The notes beneath the pieces are model-generated. The model worked only from the letters and a program-made list of their open reading frames with translations. It had not been told where the DNA came from and ran no database searches. Below, piece after piece: positions 34,654-44,191 of a DNA stretch of 64,000 nt; within the stretch, counting starts at the first letter, position 1, and every line of letters starts with the position of its first letter. This DNA is from an uncultured Flavobacteriaceae bacterium (GTDB lineage: Bacteria; Bacteroidota; Bacteroidia; Flavobacteriales; Flavobacteriaceae): the NCBI GenBank assembly GCA_947504035.1, contig CANNGA010000009.1:1-64000 (forward strand), read 5' to 3'. Made by a program: the position numbers and the translations under genes.

Positions 34654-35580
34654 TTAATAGTCCTCCATCCATTTAAAAAAAGCGGTATAGACTTTCTCTT
34701 TTTCTTGCCGTACATAATCTAGAAAGGCCAAGGCAACAGGGGAGAGGTTTTTCTTTTTTAACCAAATGAGTTTCCATTGCGATTCCAACGGTAGGCCTTT
34801 TACAGGGATGATTTTTAATTCATTTTGAAACAATTCATTCTTGATACTTAATAGGGAAACAATAGATAGGCCAATATCTGCAATAACGGCTTGTTTAATG
34901 GCTTCATTGGTGGTTAATTCTAATTTTACCTTAGGGGTAATGGCTTCTTCTGCAAAGAATTGTTGCATGGTAAATCGCGTTCCAGAACCTTCTTCGCGAT
35001 AAATTAAAGGAACCCTGTTAAAAATAGATTTGTCCTCTACGCTTTTAATATCTAAATTATTATTTGAAGCAGCAACCAAATGTAACTTATTGGTCATGAT
35101 AGGCTCTTCATACAAATCTAGATGCTTGGGACTTACCGTAACTAAAGAGAAATCTACTTCATTTTGTTCTAAATCTTTAATCACATTGGTTTTATTAGAA
35201 ACATCTAAAACCAAATCTATGTGTGGGTGCTGTTTTAAAAAGCCATTGAGAAAATAGGGCATTACATAATTACCCGTAGATACTACCGAGAGGCGTAATT
35301 TACCAGATAAAAGCCCTTTAAAGGCCTGTGTTTTATACTCTATGGTTTCCACTTGATTTAAAATGGACTCTGCAATTTCATAAATTTCATTGCCAAAGTG
35401 TGTGATGTGTAAGCGTCTACCAATAACTTCTGTTAAAGGAATATCGAATTGGTCTTGAAAATTTTTAAGCTGTATAGAAGCCGCAGGTTGTGTCATGTTA
35501 AGCTCTTCGGCGGCCTTTGTAATACTCTTATTCTGCACAATAACACTAAAAACTCTAAGCTGATGTAAAGTAAAATTCAT
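34654..35580 (-). CDS. LysR-type regulator, probably of bicarbonate uptake
   Basis: The 308 residues have an N-terminal winged helix-turn-helix (1-60: LHQLRVFSVIVQNKSITKAAEELNMTQPAAS) and a two-lobed effector domain (about 90-300). It is divergent from sbtA with back-to-back -7 elements 27 bases apart, the classic layout of a LysR regulator and its target. It resembles CbbR/CmpR-type regulators of carbon fixation and bicarbonate uptake genes. Target assignment is inferred from position. Confidence 0.85.
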   Translation of the reverse strand: MNFTLHQLRVFSVIVQNKSITKAAEELNMTQPAASIQLKNFQDQFDIPLTEVIGRRLHITHFGNEIYEIAESILNQVETIEYKTQAFKGLLSGKLRLSVVSTGNYVMPYFLNGFLKQHPHIDLVLDVSNKTNVIKDLEQNEVDFSLVTVSPKHLDLYEEPIMTNKLHLVAASNNNLDIKSVEDKSIFNRVPLIYREEGSGTRFTMQQFFAEEAITPKVKLELTTNEAIKQAVIADIGLSIVSLLSIKNELFQNELKIIPVKGLPLESQWKLIWLKKKNLSPVALAFLDYVRQEKEKVYTAFFKWMEDY

Positions 35581-35604
35581 TAATATTATTTATGGATTGT
35601 ATAA

Positions 35605-35612
35605 CAAAGTTA
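35605..35612 (-). promoter_or_regulatory. -7 promoter element for the LysR gene
   Basis: The minus strand reads TAACTTTG, 25 bases before the ATG. Confidence 0.5.
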
Positions 35613-35638
35613 AATAAAAATATATGATTATGATAAAA

Positions 35639-35646
35639 TACTTTTG
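35639..35646 (+). promoter_or_regulatory. -7 promoter element for sbtA
   Basis: TACTTTTG lies 24 bases before the sbtA ATG. The LysR operator is expected upstream, in 35590-35635. Confidence 0.55.
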
Positions 35647-35669
35647 CGTTAAATTAAAAACTTAACATT

Positions 35670-36632
35670 ATGAATGTAGATGTACTTATTAGCAATCTTA
35701 CCAATCCGGTATTATTATTTTTTATCCTTGGTATATTGGCAACTGTTTTAAAAAGTGATTTAAAAATACCTGAAAATTCGTCTAAATTTATATCACTGTA
35801 TTTACTGTTTGCAATTGGTTTTAAAGGCGGACAAGAATTGTCGCATAGTACGTTCAATTCAGAAATCACCTATTCTATTATTTTCGCTATTCTGCTTTCT
35901 AGTGTGGTGCCTGTTTATACGTTTTTCGCTTTAAAGAAAAAGGTTGGTGTGTCAAATGCTGGGGCTATTGCAGCGGCCTATGGCTCTGTAAGTGCCGTTA
36001 CTTTTGTTACGGCGGTTTCTTTTTTAGAGCATCAGGGCATTAGTTTTGGAGGACATATGGTTGCCATTATGGCTATTATGGAGTCTCCAGCGATTGTGGT
36101 TGGTGTTATTTTAATTATGTTATACGACGTAGGAAAGAAAAAAGAAAAATCTATAGGCGCGCTTATTAAGCATTCGTTAACGGGCGGAAGTGTTTTAATG
36201 TTGGTAGGGAGTTTGGTTATTGGTCTTGTTGCCGATGCGGATCAAGCTAGAGGTATAGAGCCGTTTACAACAGATATTTTTAAGGGGTTTTTATCGCTTT
36301 TCTTATTAGAAATGGGAATGGTAACGGCAAAACGAATTAAAGGATTTAAAAAGTACGGTATCTTTTTATTTGCTTTTGGTATTGTAGTGCCACTTATCAA
36401 TGGTCTTATCGTAGCTTATCTAAGTGGTTTTATTACCGAAAGTGAGGGGAATAGATTGTTGTTCGCCATATTGGGCGCAGGGGCATCTTATATTGCAGTG
36501 CCAGCTACTATGAAATTGGCAGAGCCTAGAGCAGATGCTGGTATTTATATTCCAATGGCATTGGGAATAACCTTTCCCTTTAATATTACCTTAGGAATGC
36601 CTATCTATTATGCGTTCATTCAAATGATATAG
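35670..36632 (+). CDS. sbtA: SbtA-type sodium-dependent bicarbonate permease
   Basis: The 320-residue inner membrane protein has about ten helices in two inverted halves. It begins with a helix LTNPVLLFFILGILATVLKSDL and contains AAAYGSVSAVTF and GAGASYIAVPATMKLAEP, segments typical of SbtA. In cyanobacteria SbtA is a high-affinity Na/bicarbonate symporter; its PII-like partner SbtB is not seen here. A carbonic anhydrase and SulP transporter lie directly downstream on the other strand. Confidence 0.85.
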   Translation: MNVDVLISNLTNPVLLFFILGILATVLKSDLKIPENSSKFISLYLLFAIGFKGGQELSHSTFNSEITYSIIFAILLSSVVPVYTFFALKKKVGVSNAGAIAAAYGSVSAVTFVTAVSFLEHQGISFGGHMVAIMAIMESPAIVVGVILIMLYDVGKKKEKSIGALIKHSLTGGSVLMLVGSLVIGLVADADQARGIEPFTTDIFKGFLSLFLLEMGMVTAKRIKGFKKYGIFLFAFGIVVPLINGLIVAYLSGFITESEGNRLLFAILGAGASYIAVPATMKLAEPRADAGIYIPMALGITFPFNITLGMPIYYAFIQMI

Positions 36633-36671
36633 CTTTAGGCTTATCTATAAAACGAATTATGCTTTAGATCT

Positions 36672-36706
36672 AAAAAAGCACCATTACTTTTGCAATGGTG
36701 CTTTTT
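36672..36706. terminator. Bidirectional terminator between sbtA and the carbonic anhydrase gene
   Basis: AAAGCACCATT pairs with AATGGTGCTTT, flanked by A and T runs, between two convergent stops. Confidence 0.8.
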
Positions 36707-36729
36707 AAATTTTAATATCGAAGTTAGAT

Positions 36730-37371
36730 TTAATCTAAGTCTAATGTGAAAATTTCATCGAGATGCGCAGCGCTATCCATAGACACTCTTAAATCTTTGA
36801 TAAGTCCATCTTTTAGACCATATACCCAACCGTGAATTTCTAAACCAGTATCATCCTTCCAAGCTTGTTGTACTGTAGATGTTTTGGCAAGATCATAAAC
36901 CTGAGCAATAACATTAAGCTCTACAAGTCTATCAAAACGTTCTCGTTCGTTGTCTATCTTTTTGAGCTCTGTTTTATTGTCTTTGTATACTTCTTTAATG
37001 TTTCTAACCCATTTGTTTATCAATCCTAACGATTTATTTTGCATAGCAGCCTGTACACCGCCACAACCGTAGTGACCACAAACGATAATGTGCTTTACTT
37101 TTAAGAAGTTTACCGCATAATCTAGCACACTAAGCATATTCATGTCTGTGTGCACGACCATATTTGCAATGTTTCTATGAACAAACATTTCCCCAGGTAA
37201 TGTGCCTGTAATTTGATTGGCGGGTACTCTACTATCGGCACAACCAATCCATAATACAGGAGGACTTTGTCCCTCTGCTAAAGTTTTAAAATAGTCTTTA
37301 TCTTGTTCGAGTTTTTGGGTAACCCATTCTTTGTTATTCTCGAGCAGCTGATGGTAGTAGGTGTTTTTCAT
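36730..37371 (-). CDS. can: Beta-class carbonic anhydrase
   Basis: It interconverts CO2 and bicarbonate. The 213 residues show zinc ligands Cys44, His100 and Cys103 and the Asp46-Arg48 dyad (CADSRVPA, GHYGCGGV). Length is normal and no signal peptide is seen, so it acts in the cytoplasm. It lies 14 bases after the SulP transporter gene and is probably cotranscribed with it. Confidence 0.95.
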   Translation of the reverse strand: MKNTYYHQLLENNKEWVTQKLEQDKDYFKTLAEGQSPPVLWIGCADSRVPANQITGTLPGEMFVHRNIANMVVHTDMNMLSVLDYAVNFLKVKHIIVCGHYGCGGVQAAMQNKSLGLINKWVRNIKEVYKDNKTELKKIDNERERFDRLVELNVIAQVYDLAKTSTVQQAWKDDTGLEIHGWVYGLKDGLIKDLRVSMDSAAHLDEIFTLDLD

Positions 37372-37385
37372 TTTGAAATTATCTT

Positions 37386-39248
37386 TTAAATTGTGTCCTT
37401 AACATTTGTTTTAATCCATGTCATGCAGTCATTAAAGCTACTAAAAATATGTGAATTAGGCACAAAGTTTGGAATAATACCAATGCGTTCCATCATATAT
37501 TGTGGTTGCTCTAATACACCGACAAACAAAACTTCAATGTCATTCTTCTTTAATTCTTGCAGCATATCTTCTATAGCATATAAACCAGACTGATCCATAT
37601 AAGGCATGCGCTCCAATCGCAGTACTACGGTCTTCGCCGTATCTGGGATTTGGGTAGTTAGCTGTTGGAAATCGCTGGTAGATCCAAAAAATAGGGGGCC
37701 TTTAATATGTTTGATAAACACTTCTTCTTTTAAGTGGGTTGGGAAACCTATCTCATCATCCCAAGCTTCATCGTTTAACGATTTTACGTCAGATTGTTCT
37801 GCAGTAAGATCACCAATTTTTTTCATAAACATTAAAGATGCAATCACCAAACCAATACCTACAGCGTATACTAAATTCCAAAATGTAGATAAGACTAAAA
37901 CAATTAGCATAATTAACACTTCCGAACTTAATTTTAAAGGGCCTAATTTAATGTCTTTAGGTAAGCTAGGAATGGCTTTTAAGCCTTTGTAATCCATAAC
38001 TCCAATACCCACAGTAATTAAGATCCCCGCTAAAACAGCAGCAGGAATTTTAGAGGCAATGGGCCCTAAACCTAATAATACGATAAATAATAAAACTCCA
38101 GCAATCATACCCGATAATTTGGTCTTTCCACCAGAAGAAATATTAACTACAGTTCTAATGGTAGCACCAGCACCAGGAATGCCTCCAAATACAGCTGCAA
38201 TACTATTACCAATACCTTGCCCTATTAGTTCTTTGTTGGGTTTGTGTTTGGTTTTCGTCATATTATCTGCAACCACACTGGTCAATAAAGAATCTATGGC
38301 TCCTAAAAGCGCCAATGTTAACGCCGTAAAGATATAAGGGGTAACATTGCTGATTTTAAATGTGGTGAAAATTTCAAGATTTGGTATGGGTAAACCACTA
38401 GGTATTTCTTCAATAGCTCTGTAGTTTAAGTTAAATGCAATGGCAATTCCAGACATAACAATAAGAGCAACAAGCGTACTTGGTATGGCTGTTGTAATGC
38501 GTTTAAAACCGTAAATGATAAAAATGGTACCTAATGCTAAAATAAATTCTAGCCAGTTTATGTGTTGAAGTGCTCTTGGAATTGATGTTATGGCACCCAT
38601 AGCTCCCGATGCTTTCTTAGCCGCTAAGTTTTGTGCTTCTTTTAAAATATCGGCAGCATTAATAGCTTCTCCTTTAGTAACAGTTGTTTTAAAATTATCT
38701 AAAACCAAAGCGCCTTCTCCTTTGTCTGATTCGAGAAGTTTTTTAAGAATAACACCTTTAGCTTCTGGCTTAAATTGGTCTACAAAGGCCATATCTTCTT
38801 TAGGATAATAGCCTACCAGAGGTAAAATTTGCGTTAATAAAATAATAACACCTATGGCTGTCATGAAACCAGAAACCACAGGGTAGGGTATATATCTAAT
38901 ATACATGCCAAGTTTAAGAGCACCAAGACCAATTTGCATGAGCCCTCCCAATAGAAATACAGTAAGTATAATAGGTAATGCTTTATCGATGTTACCATCG
39001 TTACTGGCAATAATTCCAGAGATAACGACCATACTTACAGCGGTCATGGGGGCTGTAGGTCCAGAAATTTGCGTACTAGTACCACCAAATAAAGCGGCAA
39101 AGAAACTGATAAAAATGGCACCATAAAGACCAGCGGTAGGGCCTAGACCAGAAGAGACTCCAAAGGCTAATGCCAAAGGTAATGCAACAATACCTGCTGT
39201 TATACCTCCAAAAGCATCACCTTTTATATTTGAAAATAAGTTTTTCAT
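37386..39248 (-). CDS. SulP-family anion transporter with STAS domain (BicA-like)
   Basis: The 620-residue transporter has an N-terminal membrane domain (about 1-470) beginning SNIKGDAFGGITAGIVALPLALAFGVSSG and a C-terminal STAS domain (about 500-610). An unusual soluble insertion rich in Lys/Ala/Glu interrupts the membrane domain at about 160-220. Linkage to carbonic anhydrase and SbtA favours bicarbonate over sulfate as substrate. The start at 39248 gives the normal N-terminus. Confidence 0.88.
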   Translation of the reverse strand: MKNLFSNIKGDAFGGITAGIVALPLALAFGVSSGLGPTAGLYGAIFISFFAALFGGTSTQISGPTAPMTAVSMVVISGIIASNDGNIDKALPIILTVFLLGGLMQIGLGALKLGMYIRYIPYPVVSGFMTAIGVIILLTQILPLVGYYPKEDMAFVDQFKPEAKGVILKKLLESDKGEGALVLDNFKTTVTKGEAINAADILKEAQNLAAKKASGAMGAITSIPRALQHINWLEFILALGTIFIIYGFKRITTAIPSTLVALIVMSGIAIAFNLNYRAIEEIPSGLPIPNLEIFTTFKISNVTPYIFTALTLALLGAIDSLLTSVVADNMTKTKHKPNKELIGQGIGNSIAAVFGGIPGAGATIRTVVNISSGGKTKLSGMIAGVLLFIVLLGLGPIASKIPAAVLAGILITVGIGVMDYKGLKAIPSLPKDIKLGPLKLSSEVLIMLIVLVLSTFWNLVYAVGIGLVIASLMFMKKIGDLTAEQSDVKSLNDEAWDDEIGFPTHLKEEVFIKHIKGPLFFGSTSDFQQLTTQIPDTAKTVVLRLERMPYMDQSGLYAIEDMLQELKKNDIEVLFVGVLEQPQYMMERIGIIPNFVPNSHIFSSFNDCMTWIKTNVKDTI

Positions 39249-39569
39249 AAAACGAATTGTATTTTGAATTATGAAACCAAACAATAGGGTTTCAATTAAA
39301 ACGTAAAAAGTGCCCGAAGTTAATCTAAATTTTAAAGATTTAACAGGATTTTTTTAAAAAACGAGGGGTATTCATAAAACGTATAAGCGGTTGTTATACA
39401 TTTTATTAGAGGAATTTGTACTGCATTTTTTGTGAAATAAAATTAAGATTTCTGGTCAATTTTCATTCCAGTTAGAATCTAAACCACTTACAAATAAGGT
39501 ATTTTATAGTATATCGTATTTTTAGTATTCTTTGTTGAGGTGCGATAAAGATTGTGGCACAGCCAAAGT
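39249..39569. other. AT-rich intergenic stretch
   Basis: This region between the SulP start and the batE stop contains no ORF, clear hairpin or perfect -7 element. The SulP promoter must lie at its left end. Confidence 0.4.
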
Positions 39570-40331
39570 TTACAAGGCTTTAAGCGCTTTAATATCTTCA
39601 GATGGAATCCAGCCTTTTTTACCGTCGGAAAGCTTAATTTCATTCCATTTGCCTATTTCATCTAAAATTAAAACTTTGGTGCCTTCGTGAAGCTTAAAAG
39701 CGTTTTCGCTTCTTAGGTTGGGTTCGGTTTTAATTAGACTTTCTTGTGCAAATACGATAGCAGGACTATTTTTTTGATCTAAATTAAATTTGTGAAACGC
39801 AAGCGCCAAAGTTACACATAAACCTATCAAAACAAAGGTGCTTCCTACAAACGAAATACGTTTTTTGGCTGAGGTAAACGAAAAATAATAGGCCAGTACA
39901 AAGGCTAAAAAGCAAAAAGCTAAAAGTATAGTAACTATAGCCCAAGCATCATAACTCAAGGTGTGGCTTAGATTTTTAATCCATTTAGAGACCCCTACCT
40001 CTGGTAGTGTATCAATAGCATCGATGGTCATATTATGAGCAAACCCAAGATTGTTTTGTACGGCAGTATTTTTAGGTTGTAGCAGTAGTGCTTTTTCGTA
40101 ATAGAAAATGCTAGGCGCCACATGGTTGAGTTTGTAATGGGCATTGGCCAGGTTAAAATAGAGTTCAGGCGAATGGACATTCGTCTCTAAAATGGCCATG
40201 TATTTGTCTATAGCTTCGGCATAGTTCCCTTGATTGTAAAGTGCGTTGCCGTCATTAAATAATTGTTCATTTTGGCTGTGGCCTAGGCACACACAAAATA
40301 ACACGGCAAGTATGTATAGTAATGATTTCAT
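39570..40331 (-). CDS. batE: BatE: TPR and SH3 domain membrane protein
   Basis: The 253 residues have a signal peptide (cleavage after GHSQ), two to three TPRs (about 22-100: NALYNQGNYAEAIDKY), two membrane helices (about 130-185) and a C-terminal bacterial SH3 domain (KTEPNLRSENAFKLHEGTKV...GWIPSEDI). It is the last gene of the Bat operon and overlaps or abuts batD. The start at 40331 is chosen for a normal signal peptide. Confidence 0.85.
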   Translation of the reverse strand: MKSLLYILAVLFCVCLGHSQNEQLFNDGNALYNQGNYAEAIDKYMAILETNVHSPELYFNLANAHYKLNHVAPSIFYYEKALLLQPKNTAVQNNLGFAHNMTIDAIDTLPEVGVSKWIKNLSHTLSYDAWAIVTILLAFCFLAFVLAYYFSFTSAKKRISFVGSTFVLIGLCVTLALAFHKFNLDQKNSPAIVFAQESLIKTEPNLRSENAFKLHEGTKVLILDEIGKWNEIKLSDGKKGWIPSEDIKALKAL

Positions 40332-40332
40332 A

Positions 40333-42102
40333 TTAACGTGCTTGTTTATCAATTAAAGAAATGGTATTAGCAGCTTTTTCGTAATCGTCTTGCATGGTAA
40401 CATTGGTAATGGGGGTGTACCTTGCCAATTCACAGTTTTCGAAAATAGCAATAAAGTTTTGTATCACATCTTCTGTGACGTTACGCTCTTGAAGCAATGC
40501 TATAATTTTGTCTTTACTTAAATCGCTAGTTTCTATCTGTAATTTTGCTTTTAAGTAATTGTGTAATGCTTTTTCTAAGGCTTCATAAAACGCTTCTTTT
40601 TTGCCTAATTGCGTTTTAGCACCTTTTAGGTATTTCTTAGCCAGTTTATCAGCTTTTCTACGTTTGTTACCCACAACATCGGCATCTAAGGTTGCTTTTT
40701 GTTTGCGTGCCAATACCACTAACGGAATGGCTAAGAAAGGGAGCAATAATAAGCTCCAAAATAGAGTAGATTTAAAAAAGGGCTCTTTTTGTACAGGTGA
40801 AAATGAGGTTGCTGTTTTTATAAACTCAAATTTTGAATTCGTTGTGGTTACAGCTTGTTTTGAGACGCCTGTAGGCGTCGCACTTTGCGTGTTTGATGCT
40901 GTTGGACCGTTTAAAACATTTACCACAATCTCATCAGACGATAGGCGTTTATAGCTTTTGGTCTTTAAATCAAAATACGAAAACGAGACGCTAGGTAAAG
41001 GGTATTTGCCTTGGTATTGCGGTACGATGGTATAGGTGTCTGAAATGCTACCTTGCATACCTCTTGCCGTAGTACTAATCTTTTCGCTGTGCTCTGGCTC
41101 GTATACTTCTAAAGCACTAGGGAGGTTTAACTTGGGAAGAGAGAATAGTTTTAGATTACCTTTTCCTTTTACCTCTAGTTTTGCTTGTAACGATTCGGTA
41201 GCGTCTAACGCTGTTTTAGACGTTGTAAATTTAAAGCTAAAATCACCCACAGCTCCACTAAAATCGGCAGGTTTGCCTTCAGTAGGTAATGGTTTTACTG
41301 TAATGGTTTTGTTTCCAGCAGACACCTTTTTGTTGGCTCTAGCCATAACGCGACCTCCAAAAAAGTCTCTACGGTTGGTAGGCACTTGCACAGATACATC
41401 TAGTGTTAGCGGCTCTATATTTAATTTTCCTGTTTTTTGTGGGTATAATACGGTTTTTCGTAATACGAGATAGCGGTAATCTTCGCCATTAAAAGTGCCT
41501 TCTTGTACGCGTTGCCCTTTGGTGTCTATAGTTTGACTCCAAAAATCATTGTATTTCGGGATATCTATTTCTTGCCAATTATCAACACCAGTATTAGGCG
41601 CCACATAGAGTTTGTAGACTACGGTTATGGCTTCATTTAAATAGGGGTTGGCATTAGAGACCTCTGCAACTAAATGAATGTTATTTGAAGCGACAAAATT
41701 AGGATCGTTAGGATCTTTAGGCTTGTCTACCGCCGCTGTAACTTCTACACGTATGGGCGAGGTTTTGTAAGTCTCGCCTTTTATAGTAATACTAGCTTGA
41801 GAAATGGTATAGGTACCTCTTTTTTTGGGTGTTAAAAAGTAGCTATAGGTTTTCTTATAAGAACGTACGCCGTTAATCCAAGAGTTGCTAACCGATTGAT
41901 TAGGCCCTCCAATAATGGTAAATCCAGAAAAACTAGGCGGACTAAAATTATCACCGTCGGCATTCATTTCAAAATCTATACGTAAACGTTCGTTAATGCC
42001 CAGTTTCTTTTTACTGACTTTAGCTTCAAATTTAACCTGAGATGATGCTAGAGTTGTTGCCAATAAGACTAAAAAAAAGGATATGTATTTTACTAATTTC
42101 AT
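40333..42102 (-). CDS. batD: BatD: membrane-anchored oxygen tolerance protein
   Basis: The 589 residues have a signal peptide (cleavage near LASSQ), several periplasmic beta-sandwich domains (about 22-400), one membrane helix (about 430-450) and a helical cytoplasmic tail. The family opening VKFEAKVSKKKLGINERLRIDF is typical. BatD belongs to the Bacteroides aerotolerance operon with two vWA proteins and is needed for envelope integrity or oxidative stress resistance. ATG at 42102 is chosen; an in-frame TTG lies two codons upstream. Confidence 0.88.
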   Translation of the reverse strand: MKLVKYISFFLVLLATTLASSQVKFEAKVSKKKLGINERLRIDFEMNADGDNFSPPSFSGFTIIGGPNQSVSNSWINGVRSYKKTYSYFLTPKKRGTYTISQASITIKGETYKTSPIRVEVTAAVDKPKDPNDPNFVASNNIHLVAEVSNANPYLNEAITVVYKLYVAPNTGVDNWQEIDIPKYNDFWSQTIDTKGQRVQEGTFNGEDYRYLVLRKTVLYPQKTGKLNIEPLTLDVSVQVPTNRRDFFGGRVMARANKKVSAGNKTITVKPLPTEGKPADFSGAVGDFSFKFTTSKTALDATESLQAKLEVKGKGNLKLFSLPKLNLPSALEVYEPEHSEKISTTARGMQGSISDTYTIVPQYQGKYPLPSVSFSYFDLKTKSYKRLSSDEIVVNVLNGPTASNTQSATPTGVSKQAVTTTNSKFEFIKTATSFSPVQKEPFFKSTLFWSLLLLPFLAIPLVVLARKQKATLDADVVGNKRRKADKLAKKYLKGAKTQLGKKEAFYEALEKALHNYLKAKLQIETSDLSKDKIIALLQERNVTEDVIQNFIAIFENCELARYTPITNVTMQDDYEKAANTISLIDKQAR

Positions 42103-42225
42103 TTTCAACGCTACAGTAGTTTCTTGGAGTTAACTTTTATTTTGAATCTCGTCAAAGATATGTACTTTATAACTTTTATGTTTTATAGGTTAACATTTAA
42201 ATCATCTAGGTTTAAATGTAATGGT

Positions 42226-43092
42226 TTACCAGTCTTTTTCAGTTTTAATTTTGACGCCTTTTTGCTTTTGAAGGTTCATTTTTTCTTGCACTTCCTGTTC
42301 CTGATTATTCATAGCTTCTAACAAATTCTTGATTTGCTGAGGAGACAATTGGCCTTGTTGTGGCTTAGGCTGCTGCTCTTCTTTATCTTTATCGCCTTTG
42401 CCTTTATCGTCCTTTTTATCTTTGTCTTCAGGTTTTTTATCCTCTTCTTTTTTATCGTTTTCCTCGTCTTTCTTCTCGTCTTTATCTTTATCGTCGCCGT
42501 CTTTCTTGTTTTTATCGTCGTCTTTCTTGTCGTCCTTGTTGTCTTTGTTATCGTCTTTCTTGTCTTCGCTATTGTCCTTATCCTCTTTGTTGTCGTCGTT
42601 CTTGTCTTTATCGTCCTTGTTGTCTTTGTTTTGCTCTTCCTGTTGTTTGGCACACTCTTTTGCGATGCCTAGGTTGTATCGGGTTTCATCATCAGACGGG
42701 TCGTTGCGCAATGCATTTTTATAGGCCTCCACAGCTTCTTTGCATTTTTTTTCCTGCATGAGGATGTTTCCAATATTATGGAAGGCTTTATGCTTTTCTG
42801 GTTTCGATGTTGCTAATTTAGCTGTTTGTTGGTGGCGGTAAAGGGCCTCTGCATAATTACCTTCTTTGTAATAGGCATGTCCTAAATTGTAGAGTCCAGC
42901 AACATGGCTAGACTGTTGGGATAGGGCTTTGCGGTATGCCATTTCAGCAGAGACAAAATCTTCGTCTACGGTAGTATTAGCTTCGTAAACGTAGTTGTTG
43001 GCCTTTTTTTCTGCGATTGCTTTTGCCTTATCCTGTTGGGAAAAGCAAAGGCAAGATACTAGTGTTATGATACTTAAAATTAACTTTTGCAT
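42226..43092 (-). CDS. batC: BatC: TPR protein with a long Asp/Lys tract
   Basis: The 288 residues have a signal peptide (cleavage after CFSQ) and three TPRs (about 45-150). A charged low-complexity tract of Asp, Lys, Glu and Asn follows (about 155-235), then a short conserved tail LSPQQIKNLLEAMNNQEQEVQEKMN. TPR and tail are standard for BatC; the tract is unusually long. It is cotranscribed with the other bat genes and probably scaffolds the vWA proteins in the periplasm. Confidence 0.85.
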   Translation of the reverse strand: MQKLILSIITLVSCLCFSQQDKAKAIAEKKANNYVYEANTTVDEDFVSAEMAYRKALSQQSSHVAGLYNLGHAYYKEGNYAEALYRHQQTAKLATSKPEKHKAFHNIGNILMQEKKCKEAVEAYKNALRNDPSDDETRYNLGIAKECAKQQEEQNKDNKDDKDKNDDNKEDKDNSEDKKDDNKDNKDDKKDDDKNKKDGDDKDKDEKKDEENDKKEEDKKPEDKDKKDDKGKGDKDKEEQQPKPQQGQLSPQQIKNLLEAMNNQEQEVQEKMNLQKQKGVKIKTEKDW

Positions 43093-43150
43093 GCTATCAA
43101 TTTCGTATTTCTAAGTTAAAAAAAGTGTGGTGTTTAAGCCGTTAAAAATA

Positions 43151-44188
43151 TTATAAATTCTCGTTGAATAGATTTAGTTTTTTCAACCAAGCTGTTTTGC
43201 GTTCCAAAAGGAAAATATCTAAAAACAAAAAGAATACACCAAAACCTAAAAACCATTGAAACTGATCTTTAAAATCGGCAAACTGTTTCGCTTCAAATTC
43301 TGTTTTATCCATTTTGTTTAAAATTTCTCTAATTTGCGCTACCACATTTGCTGTGTTTGCGCCATTAATGTAAGCGCCATCTGCTTCTTCTGCAATCCCT
43401 TTTAAGGTCTCTTCGTTAAGCTTTGTAATTACCGTTTCGCCTTTACTATCCTTTTTGTAACTGGTTACAATGCCGTTGCGTTTTAAAGGGATAGGGCCAC
43501 CCTTTATTGCGCCAACTCCAATGGTGAAGATACGAATGCCTTCTTCGTGAGCCTCTTCTGCAACAGCTATAGCGTCTTCACTATGGTCTTCACCATCAGA
43601 GATAATAATAAGAACTCTATTGGTTTGCTCTTCGTCGTCAAAATAAGTTTTAGATAATTTAATGGCTTCGTTTATGGCGGTACCCTGCGATGACAACATA
43701 TCGGTGTTCATGTTGTTTAAGAACAGTTTGGCCGAGCCGTAATCTGTCGTTATGGGTAATTGTGGCAGTGCTGTTGCGGCATAGGCAATAATACCTACCC
43801 TATCACTGGCAAGGTTATTTATAATTTGCGTGATTAATTGCTTTGCTTTGTCTATTCTGTTGGGCGCAATATCTTCGGCAAGCATACTTTTAGAAACGTC
43901 TAAGGCAAATACAATATCGACACCTTCTCGTTTTACGGTTTCTAGCTTGGTACCTATTTTAGGATTTACCAAAGCAATAGCAAAACATAAAAAGGCCAAA
44001 CAAATTAGCGTTATTTTTAAAATGGATTTAAATATTGACTTGTCTGGGCTTAATCTTTTAAGTAAGGCCGTGTCGGCAAAATTCTTTTGAGCCTTTCGTT
44101 TCCACAATTGGAGCACCAAGTAGAACAGGATAATTACAGGAATAATTACCAAAGTCCAAAACCATATTTTTTCTTCTAATTGATACAT
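43151..44188 (-). CDS. batB: BatB: vWA domain membrane protein
   Basis: The 345 residues have two N-terminal membrane helices (about 9-28 and 57-76), a von Willebrand A domain (about 88-280) and a C-terminal helix (about 312-330). The MIDAS metal site DVSKS follows VFALD, with the later ISDGEDH. It pairs with BatA in the Bat complex. It lies 3 bases from the flavodoxin-like gene upstream. Confidence 0.9.
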   Translation of the reverse strand: MYQLEEKIWFWTLVIIPVIILFYLVLQLWKRKAQKNFADTALLKRLSPDKSIFKSILKITLICLAFLCFAIALVNPKIGTKLETVKREGVDIVFALDVSKSMLAEDIAPNRIDKAKQLITQIINNLASDRVGIIAYAATALPQLPITTDYGSAKLFLNNMNTDMLSSQGTAINEAIKLSKTYFDDEEQTNRVLIIISDGEDHSEDAIAVAEEAHEEGIRIFTIGVGAIKGGPIPLKRNGIVTSYKKDSKGETVITKLNEETLKGIAEEADGAYINGANTANVVAQIREILNKMDKTEFEAKQFADFKDQFQWFLGFGVFFLFLDIFLLERKTAWLKKLNLFNENL

Positions 44189-44191
44189 AAT

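Noticed and set aside
42318-42724. Two plus-strand and one minus-strand ORFs over the batC low-complexity tract
   Set aside because: They are frame shadows of the Asp/Lys tract: poly Leu/Phe/Val, poly Ser/Leu and poly Lys/Thr sequences.
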